Source of the DNA: an uncultured Eubacteriales bacterium
GTDB taxonomy: Bacteria; Bacillota; Clostridia; Oscillospirales; Oscillospiraceae
DNA: 64,000 nt
Direction: 5' to 3'
NCBI GenBank assembly: GCA_900546915.1
Contig: UREY01000005.1
Location: 40,933-104,932 of the forward strand
Below the pieces are notes generated by a model, which ran no database searches, was not told the origin of the DNA, and worked only from the letters and a program-made list of their open reading frames with translations. The position numbers and the translations under genes were made by a program. This document shows positions 58,601 to 64,000 of this stretch, piece after piece. Within the stretch, counting starts at the first letter, position 1; each line of letters starts with the position of its first letter.

Positions 58601-61011
58601 AGTGAAGACACATCTTCCAGGCTGTCCACTTCTTCCCATGTCAGCGGGACAGTCTCCCCTTTGTGGCCGTTCCAGTAAGCAATAATGTATGGCTGATATT
58701 CACCACTGTTCTCCTTGATATAATCAAGCGTTCCTTTGTTATACGCATCCTCGTTCAGCGTGTCTCGAATGGGACTCCCGGAAGCGTCATACTGCCCAGC
58801 TGTTGAGAGAGCAATCGTCCATTCTACATAGGAATTATCATCATCTGGGAGAGTCCCGTCTTTATGAAATACGTCGGCAGGCGTTACATAAGCAATCTGG
58901 GCAGAGACTTCGCGAAGCCATACTCCCTGTTCCGTGCTAAGGAATGCCGTATTTTGATAGGAGAGGGATTGCGCCGCAGACTGTGCCTGATCCACACCGT
59001 CTTTGGGCAGAGTAGCAGTATAGGTATAGGTGTAGGATGCTCCGGCGGGGATCGTCATTGCGTTGGTCGCCGCAGTCATGACTGTGTCATTCTCTGACAG
59101 TACCGGCTCTCCAAATATCCCCGGCTGTGCGGTTGAATCCGTAGATTCTGCCTTAACCTCTCCAAGCTCCAGACGAATCCCAAGGTCGGAAATTTCCATT
59201 CGATCTCTCAGGATAATGCCGGACATTGGATTGTCACTATTATTCGTGATGGTAATCGTAAAGGTCCAAGTCCAGCTCCCATCTTCGTTTTGTACTGCAT
59301 CACTGGCTGTTTTTTTCAGTGCAAGTTTGCTCTTTTCAATATCTTCCGGATAAATCTGCACAGATGGACCACTGTCAAATTGGTATGTTCCTTCCGCTGA
59401 AAAACTTGCGCTGAAGTCCGCTTGTCCAGACATACTGGTGGAATGTTCCGTAATATCCAAAAGCAAATATGGCTCCCCATCCACCTCCTGATAGGAATAA
59501 GTACCGAGTTGTTTCCCATTACCGTCCAATAAAGGGTGATTGGTTATATCCTGAACCGTAATTCCCTCAGGCAGCTTGTAGTAGAAATGGTTTCGGCTGT
59601 CGCTGGTTGTTCCCAGCTCAAACCATATCTTAACATCCAGTTCTTCATTTACTGCACCAGATACCGCATCTGTTTTCCCATTCACGGTAACATCCGTTTG
59701 AGGAACAGCTATATATATCTTATCGCCCACCGAAATCGTTTCCTGTTCGTTGACCGCCTGCATTTTCAGTAAGTCCTCTGTATACCAAAACAGGAAGAGA
59801 TGACTATCCTCACGTTTTTGTGCATTCCGAAGAGCCTTGTTTAGATCAGAACCACATCCAAATGTAATTTCCAGTGTACCCTCTTGATTTGGTTCTCCCC
59901 CTTGGTCAAGGACAATCTCCGTGTACCGTTCAACTTGAACGGTACGATCATCATCGTCGTCGATACTTGACGATGTAGACGCACTTGAATTGTCCGGCTT
60001 TTCATCCCGGATAGGTTCCGTACTCGTATTAGAATCAGTTGCTACCGCATAGGACTGGGCTACAATAGAGACGTTATGTCGGGACAACGAAACTGGCGCA
60101 ACACCAACCGCCTGTATAGCCCTAACATTTTGGTGGTAGGGGCTGGAGAGCTTTGCTGCCATGAAAGACGCATTGCTGTCTGTCGCCAGCGGATCATCAG
60201 CTGGTTCTTGCCTCCTATCTTCAGGCTCTTCCACCGAAGGTTTCTCCTCCGGCTGAACTATTTCTGCCTCATCCATACTGTCAGAAGGAGACGGCTCCTC
60301 AACAGATGGCTCTTCTGAAATATCAGGTGTTTGCTCCTGTCCTGATTCTTCTGTGTCCGAATCCATCGGATCATCCACACCGGGTTCTGCGCCTTCTGCC
60401 GACTCAACGGTGGCTTCCTCGCTGGACACTTCTTCACCAGGCGCAATCTCTTCCGGTATAGTTTCTGTTTCCGTGGGAAGGGAGTCCGGCATTTCTTCCT
60501 CTATTTCTATTAGAACTTCTTCCTCAACGATTTCCGTACGATACCGGTCCACACCGTTGATCCACGGCAAGGTAAACTGCGCAGATTGGCCTTCCGATAG
60601 TGTAAACCAATAGCAGACAACACCATCTTCGTCATACTCTCGGTGAAGCTTGATTGCCTGTCCACCTACATCTTCAATAACGGCAATGCCATCCTCATCA
60701 AAACCAAACTGGCTTTCATCCAAACCGGCATTATCGCCATCGGCAGATATAACAAAAAATGTTTCCTCTCTGCCATCCTCGGCCTCAGCATAGATCTCTG
60801 TGTCAATCGTTTCACCTAAAACAGCCTCAGACGGTGTAGCTGTCACTTCTAATGTGCTGTGTTCCATTGTGATCGCTGGTAAAATCAGCAGGTAGGTGGT
60901 CACAAACACCACCACTGCCGCCATGCCGGTCACGATTCGCAACCACCATCGGTGCTGCCTTTGGACTTGCAGAAGCCCTAATGCCTTGGTCAGAAGATTC
61001 TTCTGGTCCAT
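55669..61011 (-). CDS. Giant LPATG surface adhesin, likely pilus tip
   Basis: 1780-residue wall-anchored protein. The N-terminus is not a standard signal peptide: about 20 polar residues, then helix RIVTGMAAVVVFVTTYLLILPAIT, a pattern of large gut Firmicutes adhesins. Residues about 50-340 are a Glu/Ser/Pro-rich stretch after a short domain. Then come several DUF11/Ig-like modules, and near the C-terminus at least two Cna-B domains (LAGAKFELLPMDEEEQ, IYLLRETESPDGYLL; LTGAEFTLYEDEACTS, TYYLKETKAPDGYVR). Sorting signal LPATG (about 1743), helix, RRKECGAS. First structural gene, as for tip pilins. Confidence 0.88.
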   Translation of the reverse strand: MDQKNLLTKALGLLQVQRQHRWWLRIVTGMAAVVVFVTTYLLILPAITMEHSTLEVTATPSEAVLGETIDTEIYAEAEDGREETFFVISADGDNAGLDESQFGFDEDGIAVIEDVGGQAIKLHREYDEDGVVCYWFTLSEGQSAQFTLPWINGVDRYRTEIVEEEVLIEIEEEMPDSLPTETETIPEEIAPGEEVSSEEATVESAEGAEPGVDDPMDSDTEESGQEQTPDISEEPSVEEPSPSDSMDEAEIVQPEEKPSVEEPEDRRQEPADDPLATDSNASFMAAKLSSPYHQNVRAIQAVGVAPVSLSRHNVSIVAQSYAVATDSNTSTEPIRDEKPDNSSASTSSSIDDDDDRTVQVERYTEIVLDQGGEPNQEGTLEITFGCGSDLNKALRNAQKREDSHLFLFWYTEDLLKMQAVNEQETISVGDKIYIAVPQTDVTVNGKTDAVSGAVNEELDVKIWFELGTTSDSRNHFYYKLPEGITVQDITNHPLLDGNGKQLGTYSYQEVDGEPYLLLDITEHSTSMSGQADFSASFSAEGTYQFDSGPSVQIYPEDIEKSKLALKKTASDAVQNEDGSWTWTFTITITNNSDNPMSGIILRDRMEISDLGIRLELGEVKAESTDSTAQPGIFGEPVLSENDTVMTAATNAMTIPAGASYTYTYTATLPKDGVDQAQSAAQSLSYQNTAFLSTEQGVWLREVSAQIAYVTPADVFHKDGTLPDDDNSYVEWTIALSTAGQYDASGSPIRDTLNEDAYNKGTLDYIKENSGEYQPYIIAYWNGHKGETVPLTWEEVDSLEDVSSLTDDTKLYWCENQFYWPGVEGEDGNTPNLGVELHYWTTYPGDFSQYGQNMNQAQSSFKGLPIGTVGEVYGIETTLNKALLDYRNDQTAQWELTLENKSASRQENAWIWDELPDQSASGSPRDTMKDLNSYASAGPDAVKSGNYFWVFSSVEELERVTGIRVTVTDTNGAPMDADEVLCRGADGVAPGYIGFGYYRWSAWKIYPNLYGITDDGKTFLQQAASSEMGASELWYSEQDDMYELTLLTNGSVGSYLPGVGVESSDFPLAEGYSIHLKYETHCAQDASLLETRRTNNAIYYGIASTGDRILLRADAAYYQTASQQLQPVQKWLGEVKALEDGSLKLTYLSLLDNRYRSLLSTKDQWVDTVSGVDGAYYVMDSLQIYRAQVEWDADNQRWLLDHVNSVSQLPEEDIIDWSDTIYPDFLHVEETENGFTLTLNYSEAEHYLYPAGADAVAFAKYAADFKNPDNVDYDTLDAATKASFYLCYDVVIPADELSELENDAVLRNTIRAYMDDELMGSSYTDYALDAMELNKSIKNSPIADNDYTVTFVLNVMMTDELKELGYFSLVDTLSDTLSLDVKSIAVYGVDEAGTEHELQDGYQAYVDDQTLTILFERQETNWAYERYRVTYDAKIIGTVGDRVDYHNSAVIPEISGTPQRVEESVFIQSASAGVDQARVDIYKYDGDDTRKALAGAKFELLPMDEEEQAEIIAYLQENGPISQEEFDQKIRELGEYEDCWDVTHGFEGTTDETGTLVFTGDGNKAIYANRIYLLRETESPDGYLLTEDGYAAFFLIYQMLTDAGGNVKTYLTPYVANSGMVVQYQVPNYKANFRVYKVSAYDTEEYLTGAEFTLYEDEACTSEISQGILTQDADGRPYYYFGGLSPDKTYYLKETKAPDGYVRKEQVYTVTVDEKGSVTFVLDGENVLSSDNTLTVANSPAVILPATGGPGNFLFTAGGLALLALAILMYKTLRRKECGAS

Positions 61012-61031
61012 TGGCTAATCCTCCTCTCTTG

Positions 61032-61631
61032 CTACCTCAACGGGCCAAAGCCATCCATTGGCCAGACCCGAAATACTAATTCCCCTACAATCTGTTCCTC
61101 CGCCACACAGCCGATGGCAGAACTGCGGGAGTCTAAAGAGACTGAACGGTGATCGCCCATAACAAACAGCCTGGATTCCGGAACTTGGTAGGGAAAGTCC
61201 AGGTCACACTCGCCCAGGGCTTTTTCTGAAATATATGGCTCGTCCACTTCTTCGCTGTTCACAAACACCGTCCCATCCTCTTTAATATCTACCCATTGGC
61301 CGGAGGTAGCAATCACGCGCTTGACCAGAATACGGTTGTTATAGTAAAAGGCAATCACGTCCCCCGTCTCGAAATCCGCACCCTTGACGGACAGCACGAT
61401 CTCACCGTCGTTCAAGGTAGGCGTCATGGACGTGCCATAAATTTGCAGCACCGGGAGCCAGAGGGTGGCGATTAGAACAGCCACCGCCGCGACAGTGATG
61501 AGGATATATATCGTACTGCGTAAGACCCTTCCATACTGTTTACGGTAAGTCTCCCGCTTTAATTCTTCTTCCAGCTGCACCACAGTGGGAACTGCCCCCG
61601 GCAAAGTTGACCTTCCTGTTTTCGCTCTCAT
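61032..61631 (-). CDS. lepB: Type I signal peptidase
   Basis: 199-residue signal peptidase I. One membrane helix (about 40-62), then catalytic S68 (YGTSMTPTLNDGEIVL) and general-base K104 (NRILVKRVIATSG); GDHRSVSLDSRSSAIGCV is the conserved box E. The cytosolic N-terminal 35 residues are charged. ATG has GGAGG 6 nt upstream and overlaps the preceding gene's stop as ATGA. A dedicated signal peptidase in a pilus operon probably processes the pilins, as in other pilus islands. Confidence 0.94.
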   Translation of the reverse strand: MRAKTGRSTLPGAVPTVVQLEEELKRETYRKQYGRVLRSTIYILITVAAVAVLIATLWLPVLQIYGTSMTPTLNDGEIVLSVKGADFETGDVIAFYYNNRILVKRVIATSGQWVDIKEDGTVFVNSEEVDEPYISEKALGECDLDFPYQVPESRLFVMGDHRSVSLDSRSSAIGCVAEEQIVGELVFRVWPMDGFGPLR

Positions 61632-62140
61632 GATTTGCCTCCAGCCGTAAGAAGTTCCTTCAGCTCCCTGTGATCTTCGTAAAATATTTCCAGCCGCTTG
61701 GTGACCTCCGCCCAATACACCTCCGACTTCTCTTCAGCTTCCGCTATCATGAGCTGACATTTGTGTTTGGTTTGTTCTTCCATCTCCTGCACGGCTTTTG
61801 CAGCGTCTCTGAGCTGTTCATCCACCCGCTGTCTGGTCTCAGATTCCAACTGAGCGCAGACCGCCTCACGCCTTGCGCAGACCTCCTCAATATTCGCACT
61901 GCGCTGACGAATATTTTCCAAATATTGTTCAGCCGCTGTCTGGGCAGCGTCAAAAACACCACTGAGCTGCAAAGCCGCCTCCGCAATAGAACCGGCCTGC
62001 TCAATATGAAGCTGCCGGTCCTGCAACGTTGCTTTTGTTGTTTCCAACTCCGCTTGCAGGGAGTCACGCTCACGGCTAACAGAAATCAACAGTTCCAGCA
62101 GGTCTTTCCGGCTCAGTTTCCGCAATTCCCGATCTGTCAC
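61628..62140 (-). CDS. Coiled-coil protein, first gene of the pilus operon
   Basis: 170-residue, almost wholly helical protein. The N-terminus ELRKLSRKDLLELLISVSRERDSLQAELE is followed by continuous heptad-like helix to about 165 (AEQYLENIRQRSANIEEVCARREAV, MEEQTKHKCQLMIAEAEEKSEVYW), shaped like DivIVA/GpsB-type scaffold proteins but not clearly one of them. No membrane segment. GTG start is set by GGGAGG 8 nt upstream; an ATG 8 codons earlier would overlap that site. Coupled to lepB through ATGA. It may position pilus assembly (inference). Confidence 0.75.
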   Translation of the reverse strand: MTDRELRKLSRKDLLELLISVSRERDSLQAELETTKATLQDRQLHIEQAGSIAEAALQLSGVFDAAQTAAEQYLENIRQRSANIEEVCARREAVCAQLESETRQRVDEQLRDAAKAVQEMEEQTKHKCQLMIAEAEEKSEVYWAEVTKRLEIFYEDHRELKELLTAGGKS

Positions 62141-62248
62141 AGCGGTAACCTCCCTTCCTTTCAAGGTGCGCAGGACGGTGTCGAAAGCAGACTTTTGGAG
62201 CCAAATAGTGTAGAATCAAAATGGATTGTTGCACAGAGCCTTTTACAC

Positions 62249-62277
62249 TATATATGGGGTGGTATGGCAGCTGTCTA
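62249..62277 (-). promoter_or_regulatory. Possible promoter of the pilus operon
   Basis: Minus-strand TAGACA, 17-nt spacer, TATATA, about 110 nt before the first pilus gene. A TAGTGTA/TACACTA inverted repeat (about 62207-62250) overlaps its downstream side. Confidence 0.35.
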
Positions 62278-62357
62278 ACTATATCTTGAATGTGTTATGT
62301 AAGTGCACAGACGGTTTTGAAAGTCTACCCCCAAAACCAAAAAATTCACGTTTCGAG

Positions 62358-62963
62358 TCATAATTTTTTGTCTACAAGGCTGCCCCACTTTAAAAAGGTA
62401 CTATGAACAACCCCTAACTCAGCAGCTGCAGCTCTCGCCGTAATTTCCCCCCGCCGGAATTTCTCCCACAGGGGCGGGAAGGTATCCGGGATGGGTTTCT
62501 TCTCCCGACCGAACCGGACGCCTCGCGCCTTAGCCGCCGCAATGCCCTCCGCCTGCCGCTGCTTGATGTTCTCACGTTCCACCTGTGCTACATAGCAAAG
62601 GATTTGCAGCACTATATCCGCAATGAAGGTACCAGTCAAGTCCTCAGCTTTCTGCCGGGTGTCCAGAAGCGGCATATCCAGCACCACGATGTCTGCCCGC
62701 TTTTCTTTAGTAATAATCCTCCACTGCTCCTGGATCTCCCCATAATTTCGTCCCAGCCGGTCGATGGACTTGACCACTAATACTTCACCGGGCCGCAGTT
62801 TCCGCAGCAACCGTTTGTATTGAGGCCGCTCGAAGTCTTTTCCGCTGAGCTTGTCCAGAAAAATATTTTTCTCTGGGACGCCAAACTCCTGCATAGCAAT
62901 CAGTTGGCGCTCCTCGCACTGGTCCTTGGTCGATACACGGACATATCCGTACAATTCACTCAT
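62358..62963 (-). CDS. Serine recombinase (resolvase/invertase family)
   Basis: 201-residue small serine recombinase. Catalytic S11 in YGYVRVSTKDQCEERQ, conserved LSGKDFERPQYKRLL, VVKSIDRLGRNYGEI, then LTGTFIADIVLQILCYVAQVERENIKQRQAEGIAAAKARG; C-terminal DNA-binding helix-turn-helix (GEITARAAAAELGVVHSTFLKW). Length fits Tn3 resolvases and Hin/Gin invertases. GGAGG precedes ATG. It lies 217 nt upstream of the pilus operon on the same strand. Either a leftover of the element that brought the operon or a switch of its promoter; no flanking invertible repeat could be found by eye. Confidence 0.93.
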   Translation of the reverse strand: MSELYGYVRVSTKDQCEERQLIAMQEFGVPEKNIFLDKLSGKDFERPQYKRLLRKLRPGEVLVVKSIDRLGRNYGEIQEQWRIITKEKRADIVVLDMPLLDTRQKAEDLTGTFIADIVLQILCYVAQVERENIKQRQAEGIAAAKARGVRFGREKKPIPDTFPPLWEKFRRGEITARAAAAELGVVHSTFLKWGSLVDKKL

Positions 62964-63106
62964 TTTTATGCCTCCTACACGTTTTTTCTATTTCATTGTA
63001 TAGGATGGGCATTTTGCATTAGAAATTTACGCAGTTCCGCTATATGGATCAGTTCGGTATAATTCTTGCAGGAATAAAATAGGCCAGTGGAAAACCTTCA
63101 AAAGAC

Positions 63107-63135
63107 TTGACAAATCCCAGGTGGGCAATTAAAAT
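63107..63135 (+). promoter_or_regulatory. Promoter of the MarR-nitroreductase operon
   Basis: TTGACA, 17-nt spacer, TAAAAT, 55 nt before the ATG. Confidence 0.7.
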
Positions 63136-63143
63136 AAAAAGTA

Positions 63144-63157
63144 GTCAAATATTTGAC
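63144..63157 (+). promoter_or_regulatory. MarR-type operator
   Basis: Perfect palindrome GTCAAATATTTGAC, 9 nt after the -10 box over the expected start of transcription. Confidence 0.7.
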
Positions 63158-63189
63158 CGTAAAAGAATAGACTCATGGGGTGGTGAACT

Positions 63190-63642
63190 ATGACTAAGGA
63201 GGACAAGAAAAACGCCTATCTGTATTGCAAGTTCAGGGACCAGCAGTACGCTTTGTATGATGAGTATGCAAAACGCCACGGTATGTTGATGAAAACCTTG
63301 CTGGTGCTGAACGCTCTCTTTTATGCAAAGGAAGGGATGACGCAGGCAGAGATATGCAAGCGAACATTTCAGTCAAAGCAAACCGTGAATTCCATCATTA
63401 GAAATCTCTGGACAGATCACTATGTTACCATTACGGAGATACCGGAAGATAGACGAAACAAAATGGTGGAAATGACAGAGGCGGGTCGGACCTATTGTGA
63501 AAAGGTAGTCCGGCATATCACTTGGGCGGAGGACACAGCCATGTCGATGTTTACGCCGGAGGAACAAAAGCAGTTGGTTGATTTGTCCCGGACATTTACA
63601 AAGAACTTAACGATGTTGGTAAATCAGGAAACGGAGGAATAA
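63190..63642 (+). CDS. MarR-family transcriptional regulator
   Basis: 150-residue winged-helix repressor. Dimerisation helices at both ends (YCKFRDQQYALYDEYAKRHGM; TPEEQKQLVDLSRTFTKNLTMLV). The DNA-binding core EGMTQAEICKRTFQSKQTVNSIIRNL is followed by the wing (ITEIPEDRRNKMVEMTEAG), where the DRR motif is kept. AAGGAGG overlaps the first codons, and GGGGTGG lies 6 nt before the ATG. A palindrome covers its promoter, so autoregulation is likely. The next gene, a nitroreductase, starts 3 nt after its stop and is probably co-controlled. Confidence 0.92.
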   Translation: MTKEDKKNAYLYCKFRDQQYALYDEYAKRHGMLMKTLLVLNALFYAKEGMTQAEICKRTFQSKQTVNSIIRNLWTDHYVTITEIPEDRRNKMVEMTEAGRTYCEKVVRHITWAEDTAMSMFTPEEQKQLVDLSRTFTKNLTMLVNQETEE

Positions 63643-63645
63643 CAA

Positions 63646-64000
63646 ATGGAATTTTATGAGGTCATTAACACAAGAAGAAGCATCCGTCAGTTTGAGGACA
63701 GGGAGATTCCCAGAGAGGTGTTGGAGCGGATTTTGGACGCAGGCTTGAAGGCTCCATCTTCCAATCATCAAAGAAGATGGGAACTTCTCACCCTGACGGA
63801 TAAAGCTATGATAAGGGAGCTGGCTAAGTTTATCCGTCCCTATCCCTGCCGGATTCAGGAGCCGAAGACCCCGCAGCAGGAAATGTTTAAGATTGCTTAC
63901 CCGCGTCAGCGCAGCATGATCGAGGAATCCGCCTGCGTCATCCTCCCCTATTACAAGCAGAAGTACCCTCTGAGCGAGGACAAGAACGGCTATGGTCTGA
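63646..64000 (+). CDS. Nitroreductase family protein, partial
   Basis: The first 118 codons of an FMN-dependent nitroreductase-type flavoprotein; the window ends before the stop. The FMN phosphate motif NTRRSIRQFEDREIPREVLERILDAGLKAPSSNHQRRWEL is clear. Continuation: IRELAKFIRPYPCRIQEPKTPQQ and SACVILPYYKQKY. ACGGAGG 7 nt before the ATG, 3 nt after the marR stop. NAD(P)H-dependent reduction of nitro or quinone compounds is the family role; the substrate is unknown. MarR control suggests response to a toxic compound. Confidence 0.88.
   Translation, partial: MEFYEVINTRRSIRQFEDREIPREVLERILDAGLKAPSSNHQRRWELLTLTDKAMIRELAKFIRPYPCRIQEPKTPQQEMFKIAYPRQRSMIEESACVILPYYKQKYPLSEDKNGYGL

Noticed and set aside
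62141..63180. Invertible segment around the serine recombinase
   Set aside because: Only short imperfect inverted repeats were found; nothing long enough to support recombination sites.
1..64000. CRISPR arrays, tRNA and rRNA genes
   Set aside because: No regularly spaced repeats, cloverleaf sequences or rRNA-like stretches were noticed anywhere in the window.

Overview
The window looks like a chromosomal segment of a gut-type member of the Clostridia, most likely family Oscillospiraceae (Flavonifractor/Lawsonibacter/Intestinimonas-like). This is inferred from the gene set: SigA, a stand-alone Spo0A-type DNA-binding domain, CBS/DRTGG-type Mn-dependent pyrophosphatase, an ethanolamine microcompartment operon of the Firmicutes type, sortase-assembled pili, and near-consensus SigA promoters with GGAGG ribosome binding sites. 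No tRNA, rRNA or CRISPR array was seen.

Layout. 0-4.4 kb: sigA, a phosphoribosyltransferase, a lone Spo0A C-terminal-domain protein, a Nudix hydrolase and a convergent CFI-box/zinc-ribbon protein. 4.6-15.5 kb: a 13-gene, tightly coupled plus-strand ethanolamine operon (iron alcohol dehydrogenase, eutA, B, C, L, E, M, T, pduL-type eutD, an unknown gene, eutN, H, Q), ending in a hairpin that overlaps the last stop codon. EutB/EutC cleave ethanolamine with adenosylcobalamin, EutA repairs the lyase and EutT makes the cofactor. EutE, PduL and the alcohol dehydrogenase turn acetaldehyde into acetyl-CoA, acetyl phosphate and ethanol. EutL, EutM and EutN form the shell and EutH brings in substrate. 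The usual regulators EutV/EutW and the shell protein EutS are not here. 15.7-24.5 kb: housekeeping genes (asparaginase, pyrophosphatase, infC-rpmI-rplT with leader attenuator, prfA, tsaC, coaE, M18 aminopeptidase).

24.9-31.4 kb: a metal P1B ATPase and its CsoR repressor, each with its own operator; an HtrA protease; and an orphan BMP-type solute-binding lipoprotein behind a small low-complexity lipoprotein. 31.4-37.4 kb is a gene-poor accessory patch. It holds an orphan promoter, two copies of a ~208-bp promoter-bearing repeat, a HigB/HigA module whose antitoxin is fused to an ImmA/IrrE peptidase, decayed AbrB/PIN toxin-antitoxin parts, a stand-alone RNA polymerase alpha-CTD protein and an Xre regulator. 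37.6 kb: galE.

38.8-47.7 kb, minus strand: a Vex/Vnc-like response regulator, histidine kinase, two FtsX permeases and an ATPase, followed upstream by a second two-component operon with membrane proteins. 47.9-49.1 kb: four small genes. 49.3-51.1 kb: remains of a relaxase, a conserved unknown, and a YhcG-type nuclease gene broken by one missing base. 51.3-62.1 kb: a minus-strand pilus operon (coiled-coil protein, signal peptidase I, 1780-residue LPATG adhesin, LPSTG pilin, class C sortase, LPQTG pilin, second sortase). A serine recombinase lies just upstream. The window ends in a MarR regulator and a partial nitroreductase.
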